Positions 49,802 to 59,183 of a DNA stretch of 64,000 nucleotides are shown one piece after another (position 1 is the first letter of the stretch; the number at the start of each line of letters is the position of its first letter). Source of the DNA: Ruania zhangjianzhongii. Its GTDB lineage: Bacteria > Actinomycetota > Actinomycetes > Actinomycetales > Beutenbergiaceae. Below the pieces are notes generated by a model. That model was not told where the DNA came from, ran no database searches, and saw only the letters and a program-made list of their open reading frames with translations. Both the position numbers and the translations under genes were made by a program. The stretch is taken from positions 1,674,001 to 1,738,000 of the forward strand of contig NZ_CP042828.1 of NCBI RefSeq assembly GCF_008000995.1. Reading direction: 5' to 3'.

Positions 49802-51334
49802 ATGAACACCACGGGTAGTCCGGCGGTACGGACGACGGCGGAGCTTGCCTCTGCGTTCAACCTCACCACCTCCGGTGGTGCGGCTCAGATCACCGGTGTA
49901 GCCCTGGACAACCGTCGGGTGCACCCGGGTGACCTGTTCGCCGCCCTGCCCGGTGCACATCAGCATGGCGCTACCTTTGCGACCTCTGCTGTCGCGGCCG
50001 GTGCGAGGGCGGTGCTCACCGACCCCGCTGGGCGTGAGCTGCTCGGCGACGCGGCTGTCCCGGTGCTGGTCGCTGACGAGGTGCGCGCGGTGCTCGGCCG
50101 GGTGAGCGCGTGGATCTACGGCGAACCAGCCGCGCAGCTGCGCACCTTCGGCGTGACCGGAACCAACGGGAAGACCACCACCAGCTACCTGCTGGAGGAG
50201 ATCATCCGCCGCGCCGGGCGCACCACCGGACTGATCGGCACCGTGGAGCTCAAGGTCGGCGAGGAGCGGGTACCGGCTCGGCTGACCACTCCGGAGGCAC
50301 CGGCGATCCAGGCGCTGCTGGCCAGGATGCGGGAGTCGTCGGTCACCGACCTGGTGATGGAGGTCTCCTCGCACGCGCTGGCCCAGCATCGCGTGGACGG
50401 CATCGTCTACGACTTGGTCGGTTTCACGAACCTGACCGCTGACCACCTGGACTTCCACGGCGGGATCGAGAACTACTTCGCCGCCAAGGCCGAGCTGTTC
50501 ACCCCCGAGCGCGCCCGGCGTGGTGTGGTGCTCGTCGACGACGAGTGGGGGGTCCGGATGGCGGAGCAGGCGAGTATCCCGGTGGTCACCGTCTCCACCC
50601 GCCCAGATGGACCGGATGCTGACTGGCAGGCGTCGATCACCGTCGGGCGTGCGGACCACACCTCGTTCTCCCTCACCCACCGTGACGGGCACAGCCTGTC
50701 CACGGCGATCTGGATGCCCGGCCGGTTCAACGTGGCCAACGCGGCACTGGCCCTGGCGATGGCGTTGGAGTCGGGGCTGACCGCGCACACGCTGCACACG
50801 GTGCTCGGTGACGGCCTGCGGGCGCATGTCCCGGGGCGGATGGAGCAGGTGGCGGCCACGCCGCGGTGCATCGTGGACTTCGCCCACAACGCCGAGGCCA
50901 TGGAGCTGGTGCTGCGTGCGTTGCACCCCACGACGAAGGGCCGCCTGCTGGTGGTCTTCGGCGCCACCGGCGAGCGGGACAAGGCCAAGCGCGCGCAGAT
51001 GGGCCGGGTGGCAGTGGCCGGGGCGGACGTCGTCGTGGTCACCGACGACGACCCGCACGACGAGGACCCGGGAACTATCCGCCGTCAGGTGATGGCCGGC
51101 GCGCTCGGCGCGGTACCGGAGGCGCAGCGCGCGGGTCGGACGGTGGACGTGTTCGAGGCGGCGCCCCGTGCCGAGGCGATCCGCCGCACGGTGCTGACCG
51201 CCGGCCCCGCGGACACGGTGCTGATCGCCGGGCGCGGGCACGAGACCCTGCAGGAGATCGCCGGGGTGGACCACCACCTGGACGACCGGGAGGAGGTTCG
51301 CGCCGCTCTCGCTGAGCGCGACGCCGACCGATGA
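49802..51334 (+). CDS. murE: UDP-MurNAc-tripeptide synthetase MurE, probably L-lysine-adding
   Basis: A 510-residue Mur ligase adding the third stem residue. It has GVTGTNGKTTT (ATP loop), a DHLDFHG segment and the central VDFAHNAEAM. At the specificity position the sequence is Asp415-Asp-Asp-Pro-His419, so the DNPR of meso-DAP enzymes is replaced by DDPH, as expected for L-lysine-type enzymes. ATG 49802 is preferred because of the -10 upstream; ATG 49763 would overlap ftsI. It overlaps murF by 4 bases. Confidence 0.93.
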   Translation: MNTTGSPAVRTTAELASAFNLTTSGGAAQITGVALDNRRVHPGDLFAALPGAHQHGATFATSAVAAGARAVLTDPAGRELLGDAAVPVLVADEVRAVLGRVSAWIYGEPAAQLRTFGVTGTNGKTTTSYLLEEIIRRAGRTTGLIGTVELKVGEERVPARLTTPEAPAIQALLARMRESSVTDLVMEVSSHALAQHRVDGIVYDLVGFTNLTADHLDFHGGIENYFAAKAELFTPERARRGVVLVDDEWGVRMAEQASIPVVTVSTRPDGPDADWQASITVGRADHTSFSLTHRDGHSLSTAIWMPGRFNVANAALALAMALESGLTAHTLHTVLGDGLRAHVPGRMEQVAATPRCIVDFAHNAEAMELVLRALHPTTKGRLLVVFGATGERDKAKRAQMGRVAVAGADVVVVTDDDPHDEDPGTIRRQVMAGALGAVPEAQRAGRTVDVFEAAPRAEAIRRTVLTAGPADTVLIAGRGHETLQEIAGVDHHLDDREEVRAALAERDADR

Positions 51335-52740
51335 TCGCTCTGCGCCTTTCCGAGATTGCCGCGGCTGTCGGAGCCGCCCTGCCGGAGACCCCTGGGGACC
51401 AGCCGGTGGCCGGCCCGGTGGTGGTCGACTCCCGGCGCGCTGAGTCGGGCTCGTTGTTCGCCGCGATCGATGGTGAACACGTCGATGGGCACGACTACCT
51501 GGACGCAGCCGCTGCGAACGGCGCAGTGGCGGCCCTGGTGAGCCGGCCGGTACCGGATGCCCCGATCCCCACCCTGCTCGTCGACGATGTGCCGGGCGCC
51601 CTGGGCGACCTCGCCCGAGAGGTCCTGGCGCGGCTGCGCGAGCGCACGCACCTGCAGGTGGTAGCGGTCACCGGCTCCGTGGGTAAGACCACCACCAAGG
51701 ACGTGCTGGCCCAGATCCTGGGTGCCTCGGCGAAGGTGATTGCCCCGGTCGGTTCGTTCAACAACGAGATCGGACTGCCACTGACGGTGCTGCGGGCCGA
51801 TGAGCGTACCCGGGTGCTGGTGCTGGAGATGGGCGCCGATGCTCCGGGCAACCTCACCTACCTCACCTCGATCGCGCCACCGGACGTGGCAGTGGTGCTG
51901 ATGGTCGGCCGGGCCCACCTGGGCGGTTTCGGCAGCGTGGACAACGTCGCCACGGCCAAAGCCGAGCTGGTGCAGGGTCTACGCGCCGACGGCATCGCCG
52001 TGCTGAACGCCGACGACCCCCGGGTGGCCGCGATGGCAGCCGTGGCGGCGGGTCGCGCAGTGATCGACTACGGCACCGCGGCTACTGCGCAGGTGCAGGC
52101 GACGCAGGTGCACACCGACGCTGCCGGCCGGCTGGCCTTCACCCTGGTCACGCCGGAGGGGTCGGCACCGGTGAGCACGGCGCTGGTCGGGGAGCACCAC
52201 GTGAGCAACGTGCTCGCTGCGGCTACTGCGGCGCTGGCCCTGGGCAGGTCCGCCGAAGAGGTGGTCCACGCGCTGGCCGGCGCCCGAGCGCTGAGCCCCC
52301 ACCGCATGCAGGTCACCGAGATCGGTGGCGTCACGGTGGTCGACGATTCCTACAACGCCAACCCGGACTCGATGCGCGCAGCACTGCACACGTTGCCGCG
52401 GATCGCGAACGGTCGACGCACGGTGGCCGTGCTCGGTGAGATGCTCGAGCTCGGCGCCACCAGTGCGGCTGAGCACGCCGAGGTGGGAGCCGAGAGCGTG
52501 CGCAGCGGAGTGCAGGTGCTGGTGACGATCGGAGCCGGTGCCGCTCCGATTGCTGAGGGTGCGCGCGCGGCGGGCGCCGTTTCGGTGCACAGCACCGCTA
52601 GCCTCGAAGAAGCCGAGCAGCTGCTCGCGACGCTGATCACGGAGGGGGACGTCGTGCTGGTGAAGTCCTCCCACGGGGCGGGCCTGATGCGCCTGGCCGA
52701 ACGCCTCGCCGCGGGTGAGCTGCAGGAGGCGGGCCAGTGA
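51331..52740 (+). CDS. murF: UDP-MurNAc-tripeptide:D-Ala-D-Ala ligase MurF
   Basis: A 469-residue Mur ligase adding D-Ala-D-Ala to complete the pentapeptide precursor. ATP loop [25 protein letters not shown] and the central [13 protein letters not shown] are intact. The ATG overlaps the murE stop (ATGA) and its own stop overlaps the mraY GTG. Confidence 0.97.
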   Translation: MIALRLSEIAAAVGAALPETPGDQPVAGPVVVDSRRAESGSLFAAIDGEHVDGHDYLDAAAANGAVAALVSRPVPDAPIPTLLVDDVPGALGDLAREVLARLRERTHLQVVAVTGSVGKTTTKDVLAQILGASAKVIAPVGSFNNEIGLPLTVLRADERTRVLVLEMGADAPGNLTYLTSIAPPDVAVVLMVGRAHLGGFGSVDNVATAKAELVQGLRADGIAVLNADDPRVAAMAAVAAGRAVIDYGTAATAQVQATQVHTDAAGRLAFTLVTPEGSAPVSTALVGEHHVSNVLAAATAALALGRSAEEVVHALAGARALSPHRMQVTEIGGVTVVDDSYNANPDSMRAALHTLPRIANGRRTVAVLGEMLELGATSAAEHAEVGAESVRSGVQVLVTIGAGAAPIAEGARAAGAVSVHSTASLEEAEQLLATLITEGDVVLVKSSHGAGLMRLAERLAAGELQEAGQ

Positions 52741-53831
52741 TCGCGATCCTCGTCTCCGGGGCTGTGGCGTTGATCGTCTCCCTGCTCGGCACCCCGTTGT
52801 TCATCCGGTTCCTCGTGCACCGCAACTATGGCCAGTTCATCCGTCAGGACGGCCCGACGGCGCACTTCACCAAACGCGGTACCCCCACCATGGGTGGGGT
52901 GGTCATTATCGTGTCCACGCTGGTGGCGTACGCGTTCGCCTCCGCAGTCACCGGCAACATGCCTAGCGCCTCCGGGCTGCTGGTGCTGTTCCTGATGGTC
53001 GGCCTGGGGGTGGTCGGGTTCCTGGACGACTTCACCAAGATCACCCGGCAGCGCTCCCTCGGGCTGAGCCCGCTGTGGAAGATCGTCGGCCAGGGCGTGG
53101 TCGGCGTGGTGTTCTCGGTACTGGTGCTGCAGTTTCCGAACGAACGGTTCCGCACGCCGGCGAGCACGCACATCTCCTTCACCCGCGACCTGTGGCTGGA
53201 CCTGGCTTTCGCCGGGGCCGGCCTGGGCCTGGTGCTGTTCGTGATCTGGGCGAACTTCCTCATCACCGCCTGGTCGAACGCCGTCAACCTCACCGACGGT
53301 CTGGACGGTCTGGCCACCGGGGCGAGCATCTTCGTGTTCGGCGCCTACACCCTGGTGACCTTCTGGCAGATGAACCAGAGTTGCCAGGTGCTCTCCGTGG
53401 TGGCCTCCGAAAGCGGTGCGAGCTGTTACGAGGTGCGAGACCCGCGGGACCTGGCCATCGTGGCCGCGGCGATCGTCGGCGCCTGCTTCGGCTTCCTCTG
53501 GTGGAACGCCTCGCCGGCGAAGATCTTCATGGGTGACACCGGTTCGCTCGCCCTCGGTGGTGCGCTCGCCGGACTGACCATTCTCACCCGGACCGAGATC
53601 CTCGGGGCGATCATCGGTGGCCTGTTCGTGGTGATCATCCTCTCCGACGTGATCCAGATCGGGTTCTTCAAGGCCACCGGCAGACGGGTCTTCAAGATGG
53701 CTCCACTGCACCACCACTTCGAGCTGCTCGGCTGGGGTGAGGTGACGATCGTGATCCGGTTCTGGATCATCGCCGCGCTGTTCGCGAGCCTGGGGCTGGG
53801 TCTGTTCTACGCCGAGTGGGTCACTGGATGA
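52737..53831 (+). CDS. mraY: Phospho-MurNAc-pentapeptide transferase MraY
   Basis: A 364-residue integral membrane enzyme making lipid I. About ten helices, with the conserved GTPTMGGV near 42-49, FLDDFTK, the [13 protein letters not shown] loop and a [12 protein letters not shown] motif, plus the C-terminal HHHFELLGW histidine loop. It starts at GTG 52737, coupled to murF. Confidence 0.97.
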   Translation: MIAILVSGAVALIVSLLGTPLFIRFLVHRNYGQFIRQDGPTAHFTKRGTPTMGGVVIIVSTLVAYAFASAVTGNMPSASGLLVLFLMVGLGVVGFLDDFTKITRQRSLGLSPLWKIVGQGVVGVVFSVLVLQFPNERFRTPASTHISFTRDLWLDLAFAGAGLGLVLFVIWANFLITAWSNAVNLTDGLDGLATGASIFVFGAYTLVTFWQMNQSCQVLSVVASESGASCYEVRDPRDLAIVAAAIVGACFGFLWWNASPAKIFMGDTGSLALGGALAGLTILTRTEILGAIIGGLFVVIILSDVIQIGFFKATGRRVFKMAPLHHHFELLGWGEVTIVIRFWIIAALFASLGLGLFYAEWVTG

Positions 53832-53922
53832 GTGTGCCGAGCCCTCACGGAGGTAGGTCGAGGAACGAGATCTGCCGGAGCGAGGCACCGCATACCCCGG
53901 CCACGAACGGCACGGGTGGAGC

Positions 53923-55377
53923 ATGACTATCGACGAGTTCCGCGACCGCCGGGTACTCGTTGCCGGGCTGGGCGCCTCGGGGCGCTCCGCAGTCGCCGTG
54001 CTCACCGAGATCGGTGCCCGCGTCATAGCTGCCGACGCCGACCCGCAGGTGGCCGACCGGGTCGAGCTTCCTACGCAGGTGCCGCTGGTCGCCGAGGCGG
54101 ATCCGGACCGGCTTGCCGAGAGGGCGTTGGCCGCGGAACCGGACCTGATCGTGGCCTCGCCGGGCTGGAACCCGCGCACCCCGATGCTGGCCCGCGCCGC
54201 AGTGGAGGTGATCAGCGAGGTCGAGCTGGCGTGGCGGATCGCGCCGCCCGGTATCCGCTGGCTCACCCTGACCGGCACCAACGGCAAGACCACCACGGTC
54301 GGGATGCTCGCCTCGATGCTGACCGCACACGGCTGGAACGCCCCGGCAGTGGGAAACGTGGGCACCCCGATCGCCGAGACCGTGCTCGCCGCTCGCAGTG
54401 GTCCGGCGCCGCTCGATGCGCTCGCCGTGGAGCTCTCCAGCTTCCAGCTGCACTTCACCCACGCTCTCGCCCCAGTGGCCTCCGCCTGCCTGAACATCGA
54501 CGCCGACCACCTGGACTGGCACGGCTCGATGGACGCCTATGTGGCGGACAAGGCGCGGGTCTATGCCCGCACCGGGCTGGCCTGCGTCTACAACAGCGCC
54601 GATTCGCGCACCCGGCAGATGGTCGAGCAGGCGGAGGTGGCTGAGGGCGCCCGGGCGATCGGTTTCACTCTCGGCACTCCGGCCCTCGGCGAGGTGGGCC
54701 TGGTCGAGAATGTGCTCGCGGACCGCGCATTCGTGCCCAATCGAGCCAGCCACGCCGCAGAGGTGGGCACCCTTGCCGATCTGGCTCACCTGCACCAGGG
54801 GTCCGAGCACGACGTCCCGGGCCACCTGGTGGCGAACGCCCTCGCGGCGGCTGCGCTCGCCCGGGCCGCCGGAGTGGAGCCGGCGGACGTGTCCGCTGGG
54901 CTACGCGGTTACACCGGCGGCCCGCACCGGATGCAGCCGGTCGCCGAGATCGACGGTGTGCGCTACATCGACGACTCCAAGGCGACCAATGCGCACGCCG
55001 CCGCCGCCGCCTTGGCGGCGATGCCCGAGGGCGGGACGGTGTGGATCGCCGGGGGGCTGGCCAAGGGGGCCAGGTTCGACGAACTGGTGGCGCGCTTTGC
55101 GGCCAAACTGCGCTCCGCCGTCGTGATCGGTCTCGATCCGGAGCCTATCGAGAGTGCACTTGCCCGACACGCGCCCGACATCCCGCGCCACGTGGTGCCC
55201 GCTGGCGACACTGAGGTCATGAGCACTGCCGTGACCCGTGCCGCCGCCCTCGCCCAGCCTGGCGATGTGGTGCTGCTCGCGCCGGCCTGTGCGTCGATGG
55301 ACCAGTTCACCTCCTATGCGGCCCGCGGAGATGCGTTCGCCGCTGCTGTGGCACAGGTGGCCGGGGAGCGCAGATGA
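53923..55377 (+). CDS. murD: UDP-MurNAc-L-alanine:D-glutamate ligase MurD
   Basis: A 484-residue Mur ligase adding D-Glu: an N-terminal GLGASGRSAVAV UMAG-binding loop, ATP site TLTGTNGKTTT, LNIDADHLDWHGSM and the central YIDDSKATNAHA. The 91-base gap after mraY is the largest between murE and ftsQ and holds nothing I recognise. ATG 53923 follows GGGTGGAGC. It overlaps ftsW by 4 bases. Confidence 0.96.
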   Translation: MTIDEFRDRRVLVAGLGASGRSAVAVLTEIGARVIAADADPQVADRVELPTQVPLVAEADPDRLAERALAAEPDLIVASPGWNPRTPMLARAAVEVISEVELAWRIAPPGIRWLTLTGTNGKTTTVGMLASMLTAHGWNAPAVGNVGTPIAETVLAARSGPAPLDALAVELSSFQLHFTHALAPVASACLNIDADHLDWHGSMDAYVADKARVYARTGLACVYNSADSRTRQMVEQAEVAEGARAIGFTLGTPALGEVGLVENVLADRAFVPNRASHAAEVGTLADLAHLHQGSEHDVPGHLVANALAAAALARAAGVEPADVSAGLRGYTGGPHRMQPVAEIDGVRYIDDSKATNAHAAAAALAAMPEGGTVWIAGGLAKGARFDELVARFAAKLRSAVVIGLDPEPIESALARHAPDIPRHVVPAGDTEVMSTAVTRAAALAQPGDVVLLAPACASMDQFTSYAARGDAFAAAVAQVAGERR

Positions 55378-56687
55378 GCACGCTGACCACGGCGACCCGG
55401 AGTCGCCGGCCCGCACCGGCCCGCACCCGCAGCCGCCGCAGCGGCCCGACCCGGAAGAAGCGCCAGGCACCGTGGGCGCAGAGCGCCGCCTGGCAGTCTC
55501 CGGTGACCAGCTACTACCTGATCGGCGGGGTGACCATCCTGCTCCTGGTCCTCGGCCTGGTGATGGTGCTCTCCTCGTCTTCGATCTACGCGCTGAACGC
55601 GACCGAGGGTGCGAACCCGTTCGCCGACTTCGTCGGGCAGGCCAGCTACGCGCTGATCGCGATCCCGGTCGCCTTCGCGATGTCTCGGCTGCCGGTGCGT
55701 GCCTACCGGGCACTCGCCTGGGCGGCGATGATCGGCACGCTCGCACTGCAGGCGTTGGTGTTCACCCCGCTGGTGCTCGGCGAGGGCGGGAACGCGAACT
55801 GGGTGGCGCTCGGCCCGATCGTGCTGCAACCGTCGGAGTTCGCTAAGTTCGGCCTGGCGCTCTGGCTCGGTGCCGTGCTCGCCACCAAGGGCAAGCTGCT
55901 GGCGCACTGGTCGCACGTGATCTTCCCGGCCCTGGTGGTCTCCGCCGTCTTCCTCAGTACCGTGCTGTACTCCCACGACCTGGGCACCGCGCTGGTGTTC
56001 ATCGCGCTGATCGCCGGCTCCCTGTGGGTCGCCGGTGTACCGGTCTCGAAGTTCGTGGTGGCCGGATGCGCAGTGGTCGCCCTGGTGGCCTACCTGGCGG
56101 TCTCCTCGGAGAACCGGACCCAGCGCATCCTGCACTTCCTCGGTATGGGTGGCGAGGCTGATCCCAACGGCACCGGCTACCAGAGCGACCACGCACTGTG
56201 GGGGCTCGGCTCCGGCGGGCTGTCCGGTGTCGGGCTGGGCGCCTCGAAGGAGAAGTGGCTCTGGCTGCCTGCTGGGGACAACGACTTCATCTTCGCGATC
56301 ATCGGTGAGGAGCTCGGTCTGCTCGGCTGCCTGCTGGTGCTCGCCCTGTTCGTCGTCCTGGCGGTAGGGCTGTGTCGGGTGATCGCTCGGCACCCGGACC
56401 CGTTCGTGAAGATCACCACCGCAGCCGTCGCCTCCTGGATCGTCGGTCAGGCAGTGATCAACATCGGGGTGGCGATCGGGCTGCTCCCCGTGATCGGCCT
56501 GCCGCTGCCGCTGGTCTCCAAGGGTGGCTCCTCCCTGGTGACGACGATCGCCGCGCTGGCGATGGTGCTCGCCTTCGCGCGGGACGAGCCCGGCGCCCGG
56601 GAGGCGCTCGCCGCCCGGAAGGGGTCGATGCGCCGGTCCCTGGCCGTGATCTCCGGACGGTTGGGCTCGAGGAACGAGCGTGGCTGA
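55374..56687 (+). CDS. ftsW: Septal peptidoglycan glycosyltransferase FtsW
   Basis: A 437-residue SEDS polymerase with ten predicted helices. A basic cytoplasmic N-terminus of about 45 residues (rich in Arg/Lys) precedes the first helix. The conserved VLQPSEFAKFGLALWLG, SHDLGTALVFIAL, and the DNDFIFAIIGEELG loop with the catalytic aspartate region are present, as is GLPLPLVSKGGSSLV. It polymerises lipid II with FtsI. It overlaps murG by 8 bases. Confidence 0.96.
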   Translation: MSTLTTATRSRRPAPARTRSRRSGPTRKKRQAPWAQSAAWQSPVTSYYLIGGVTILLLVLGLVMVLSSSSIYALNATEGANPFADFVGQASYALIAIPVAFAMSRLPVRAYRALAWAAMIGTLALQALVFTPLVLGEGGNANWVALGPIVLQPSEFAKFGLALWLGAVLATKGKLLAHWSHVIFPALVVSAVFLSTVLYSHDLGTALVFIALIAGSLWVAGVPVSKFVVAGCAVVALVAYLAVSSENRTQRILHFLGMGGEADPNGTGYQSDHALWGLGSGGLSGVGLGASKEKWLWLPAGDNDFIFAIIGEELGLLGCLLVLALFVVLAVGLCRVIARHPDPFVKITTAAVASWIVGQAVINIGVAIGLLPVIGLPLPLVSKGGSSLVTTIAALAMVLAFARDEPGAREALAARKGSMRRSLAVISGRLGSRNERG

Positions 56688-57801
56688 GGTCTTCGTGCTC
56701 GCCGGCGGCGGCTCGGCCGGGCATGTCAACCCCATGCTCGCCACTGCCGCCGAACTACGCCGGCGCCGTCCGGACGCGGAGCTGGTGCTGCTCGGCACCG
56801 CTGAGGGGCTGGAGGCTGAGCTGGTGCCGGCGGCCGGATTCGAGCTCACCGAGATCGAGAAGGTGCCGCTGCCGCGCCGCCCCTCGATGGACGCGCTGCG
56901 CTTCCCCCGCCGGTGGCGGTCGGCCACGGCTACCGCCCGGGCGGCGATCGAGGGTGCCGCGGCCGTCGTGGGTTTTGGTGGGTACGTCGCCACCCCGGCG
57001 TACCTGGCCGGCCGGTCGGCGGGCGTACCGATCGTGGTGCACGAGCAGAATGCCCGGCCGGGGCTGGCGAACCGTCTCGGCGCCCGCTGGGCCGCCGCTG
57101 TGGGAATCACGTTCGACGGCACTCCGCTGCCGAAGGCGCGTCTGGTCGGCCTGCCGCTGCGGCCGGCGATCGCGGACCTGGTCCGGGACCGGGCCACCGA
57201 TGCAGTCGCACGCTCGGTCGCCGGTGCGCAGTTCTGCGGTCTGGACCCTGAGCGCACCACTGTGCTGGTGACCGGCGGGTCGTTGGGCGCCGCCCGGCTG
57301 AATGCCACCATCCCGCTGGTGGCCACTGCGCTCGTCGAGGCCGGCGCCCAGGTGCTGCACCTGACCGGGAAGGGGAAGTCGGCCGGAGTCCTCGAGCTGC
57401 TCGGCGCTGCACCTGCGCAGGTGAGCGCGCACTATCACGTGCGCGAGTACCTCACCGAGATGGAGCAGGCGCTGGCCTGTGCCGATCTGGTGATCAGCAG
57501 AGCCGGGGCCGGGATGGTCAGCGAGCTCGCCGCCCTGGGCATCCCCGCGGTCTATGTCCCGCTGCCGATCGGGAACGGGGAGCAGCGCCTGAACGCCCGC
57601 CCGGTGGTCAGCGCCGGTGGCGGGCTGCTGGTCGAGGACAGTGAGCTGAGCAGCACCTGGCTGCGCGAGCACCTGCTGCCGCTGGCCATCGATGCGGGTC
57701 TGCGCGCCCGGATGGGCGCCGAAGCCGCCGGGGCCGGGATCACCGACGGCGCCGCTCGATTGGCCGATCTCGTGCTCGAGGCGGGCGGAGGCCCCCGATG
57801 A
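56680..57801 (+). CDS. murG: Lipid II synthase MurG
   Basis: A 373-residue membrane-associated GT28 glycosyltransferase adding GlcNAc to lipid I: N-terminal GGGSAGHVNPML, GFGGYVATPAYLAG, HEQNARPGLANR, and the C-domain VTGGSLGAARLN and SRAGAGMVSELAALGIPAVYVPLP. It starts at GTG 56680 within the ftsW 3' end and overlaps murC by 4 bases. Confidence 0.97.
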   Translation: MAEVFVLAGGGSAGHVNPMLATAAELRRRRPDAELVLLGTAEGLEAELVPAAGFELTEIEKVPLPRRPSMDALRFPRRWRSATATARAAIEGAAAVVGFGGYVATPAYLAGRSAGVPIVVHEQNARPGLANRLGARWAAAVGITFDGTPLPKARLVGLPLRPAIADLVRDRATDAVARSVAGAQFCGLDPERTTVLVTGGSLGAARLNATIPLVATALVEAGAQVLHLTGKGKSAGVLELLGAAPAQVSAHYHVREYLTEMEQALACADLVISRAGAGMVSELAALGIPAVYVPLPIGNGEQRLNARPVVSAGGGLLVEDSELSSTWLREHLLPLAIDAGLRARMGAEAAGAGITDGAARLADLVLEAGGGPR

Positions 57802-59183
57802 GGGCGCACTTCATCGCGATCGGCGGCGCCGGAATGTCCGTGATCGCCGAGCTGATGCTGGCCCAGGGCACCGAGGTGAGCGGTTCGGACCAGGCTGACT
57901 CCCCGGTGCTGCAGCGGCTCGCGGCGCTCGGTGCCACCGTGCACGTCGGCCACGACGCCGAGCACGTGCACGGCGCGGACGTCGTGGTGGTCTCCACGGC
58001 GATCCGCCCGGACAACCCGGAAGTGCTCGCGGCCCGCGAGCTGGGGATCGAGGTGATCCATCGTTCCGAGGCGCTCGCCCGCGCGGCGCGGGAACAGGAT
58101 TTCGTCGCCGTGGCAGGAGCGCACGGGAAGACCACGACCTCGGCGATGCTCGCACTCGCCCTGGCCGATCTGGGCGCGGACCCGAGCTACGCGATCGGCG
58201 CACAGCTGCGCGGCCGGGGCAGCGGTGGCCACCTCGGCGAGGGCGGAACGTTCGTGGCCGAGGCGGACGAGTCGGACGGGTCCTTCCTCGCCTATCACCC
58301 CCGGGTCGCCGTGGTGACGAATATCGAGCCCGATCATCTGGACCACTACGGCACCGAGGAAGCCGTGCACCAGGCGTTCGCCGACTTCGCCGCTCGGATC
58401 GTGCCCGGCGGTCTGCTGGTGGCCTGCACCGATGATCCCGGTGCTGCTGCGCTCGCCCGCCGGGTGGCAGCCCAGGGGGTTCGGGTGCTCGGCTACGGTG
58501 CGGCACCGGTCGAGGGCCTGTCTCAGGTGCGGATCGAGGCGGTGGAGCTGGGCGCCGAGGGCTCGAGCGCGGTGCTGGTCGATGCCGGCTCCGACGAACC
58601 GCCCACGACGCTGGCCCTGGTGGTGCCCGGGGAGCACAACCTGCGTAACGCGACAGCTGCCTGGTGCGCCGGACGAGAGCTCGGAGCGCCGCCGGAGGCA
58701 CTGGCGCGGGCTTTGGGCACGTTCACCGGGACCGCACGCCGGTTCGAGGACCGTGGCAGTGCGGGCGGGGTCCGGGTAGTGGACGACTACGCCCACCACC
58801 CCACCGAGGTCGCCGCCCTGCTGGCCACCGCTCGGCGGGTCGCCGGCAGCGGGCGCGTGCTGGTGCTGTTCCAGCCACACCTGTTCTCCCGGACCGAGGC
58901 GTTCGCGGAAGCCTTTGCCGGCGCCCTGACCGCCGCCGATGCCGTAGTACTGACCGCGATCTACCCGGCCCGGGAGGAGCCACGGGCGGAGGTCACCTCC
59001 GCGCTGATCGCCGACCGGCTCCCCGGAGCGCAGTATCTACCCGACCATCAGCAGGCCGCGCATGCCGTCGCCGACCTCGCCGCGCCTGGCGACCTGGTGC
59101 TCACCGTAGGCGCCGGGGACGTCACCGCGCTCGGCCCGGTGATCCTGGCGCGACTGACCACTGGCGGGCAGGAGCAGCGATGA
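57798..59183 (+). CDS. murC: UDP-MurNAc:L-alanine ligase MurC
   Basis: A 461-residue Mur ligase adding the first stem residue: N-terminal GGAGMSVIAELML, ATP loop VAGAHGKTTTSAM, EADESDGSFL, NIEPDHLDHYG and VVDDYAHHPTEVAA. It lies in the murD-ftsW-murG-murC-ftsQ order usual for actinobacteria and overlaps both neighbours by 4 bases. Confidence 0.97.
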   Translation: MRAHFIAIGGAGMSVIAELMLAQGTEVSGSDQADSPVLQRLAALGATVHVGHDAEHVHGADVVVVSTAIRPDNPEVLAARELGIEVIHRSEALARAAREQDFVAVAGAHGKTTTSAMLALALADLGADPSYAIGAQLRGRGSGGHLGEGGTFVAEADESDGSFLAYHPRVAVVTNIEPDHLDHYGTEEAVHQAFADFAARIVPGGLLVACTDDPGAAALARRVAAQGVRVLGYGAAPVEGLSQVRIEAVELGAEGSSAVLVDAGSDEPPTTLALVVPGEHNLRNATAAWCAGRELGAPPEALARALGTFTGTARRFEDRGSAGGVRVVDDYAHHPTEVAALLATARRVAGSGRVLVLFQPHLFSRTEAFAEAFAGALTAADAVVLTAIYPAREEPRAEVTSALIADRLPGAQYLPDHQQAAHAVADLAAPGDLVLTVGAGDVTALGPVILARLTTGGQEQR

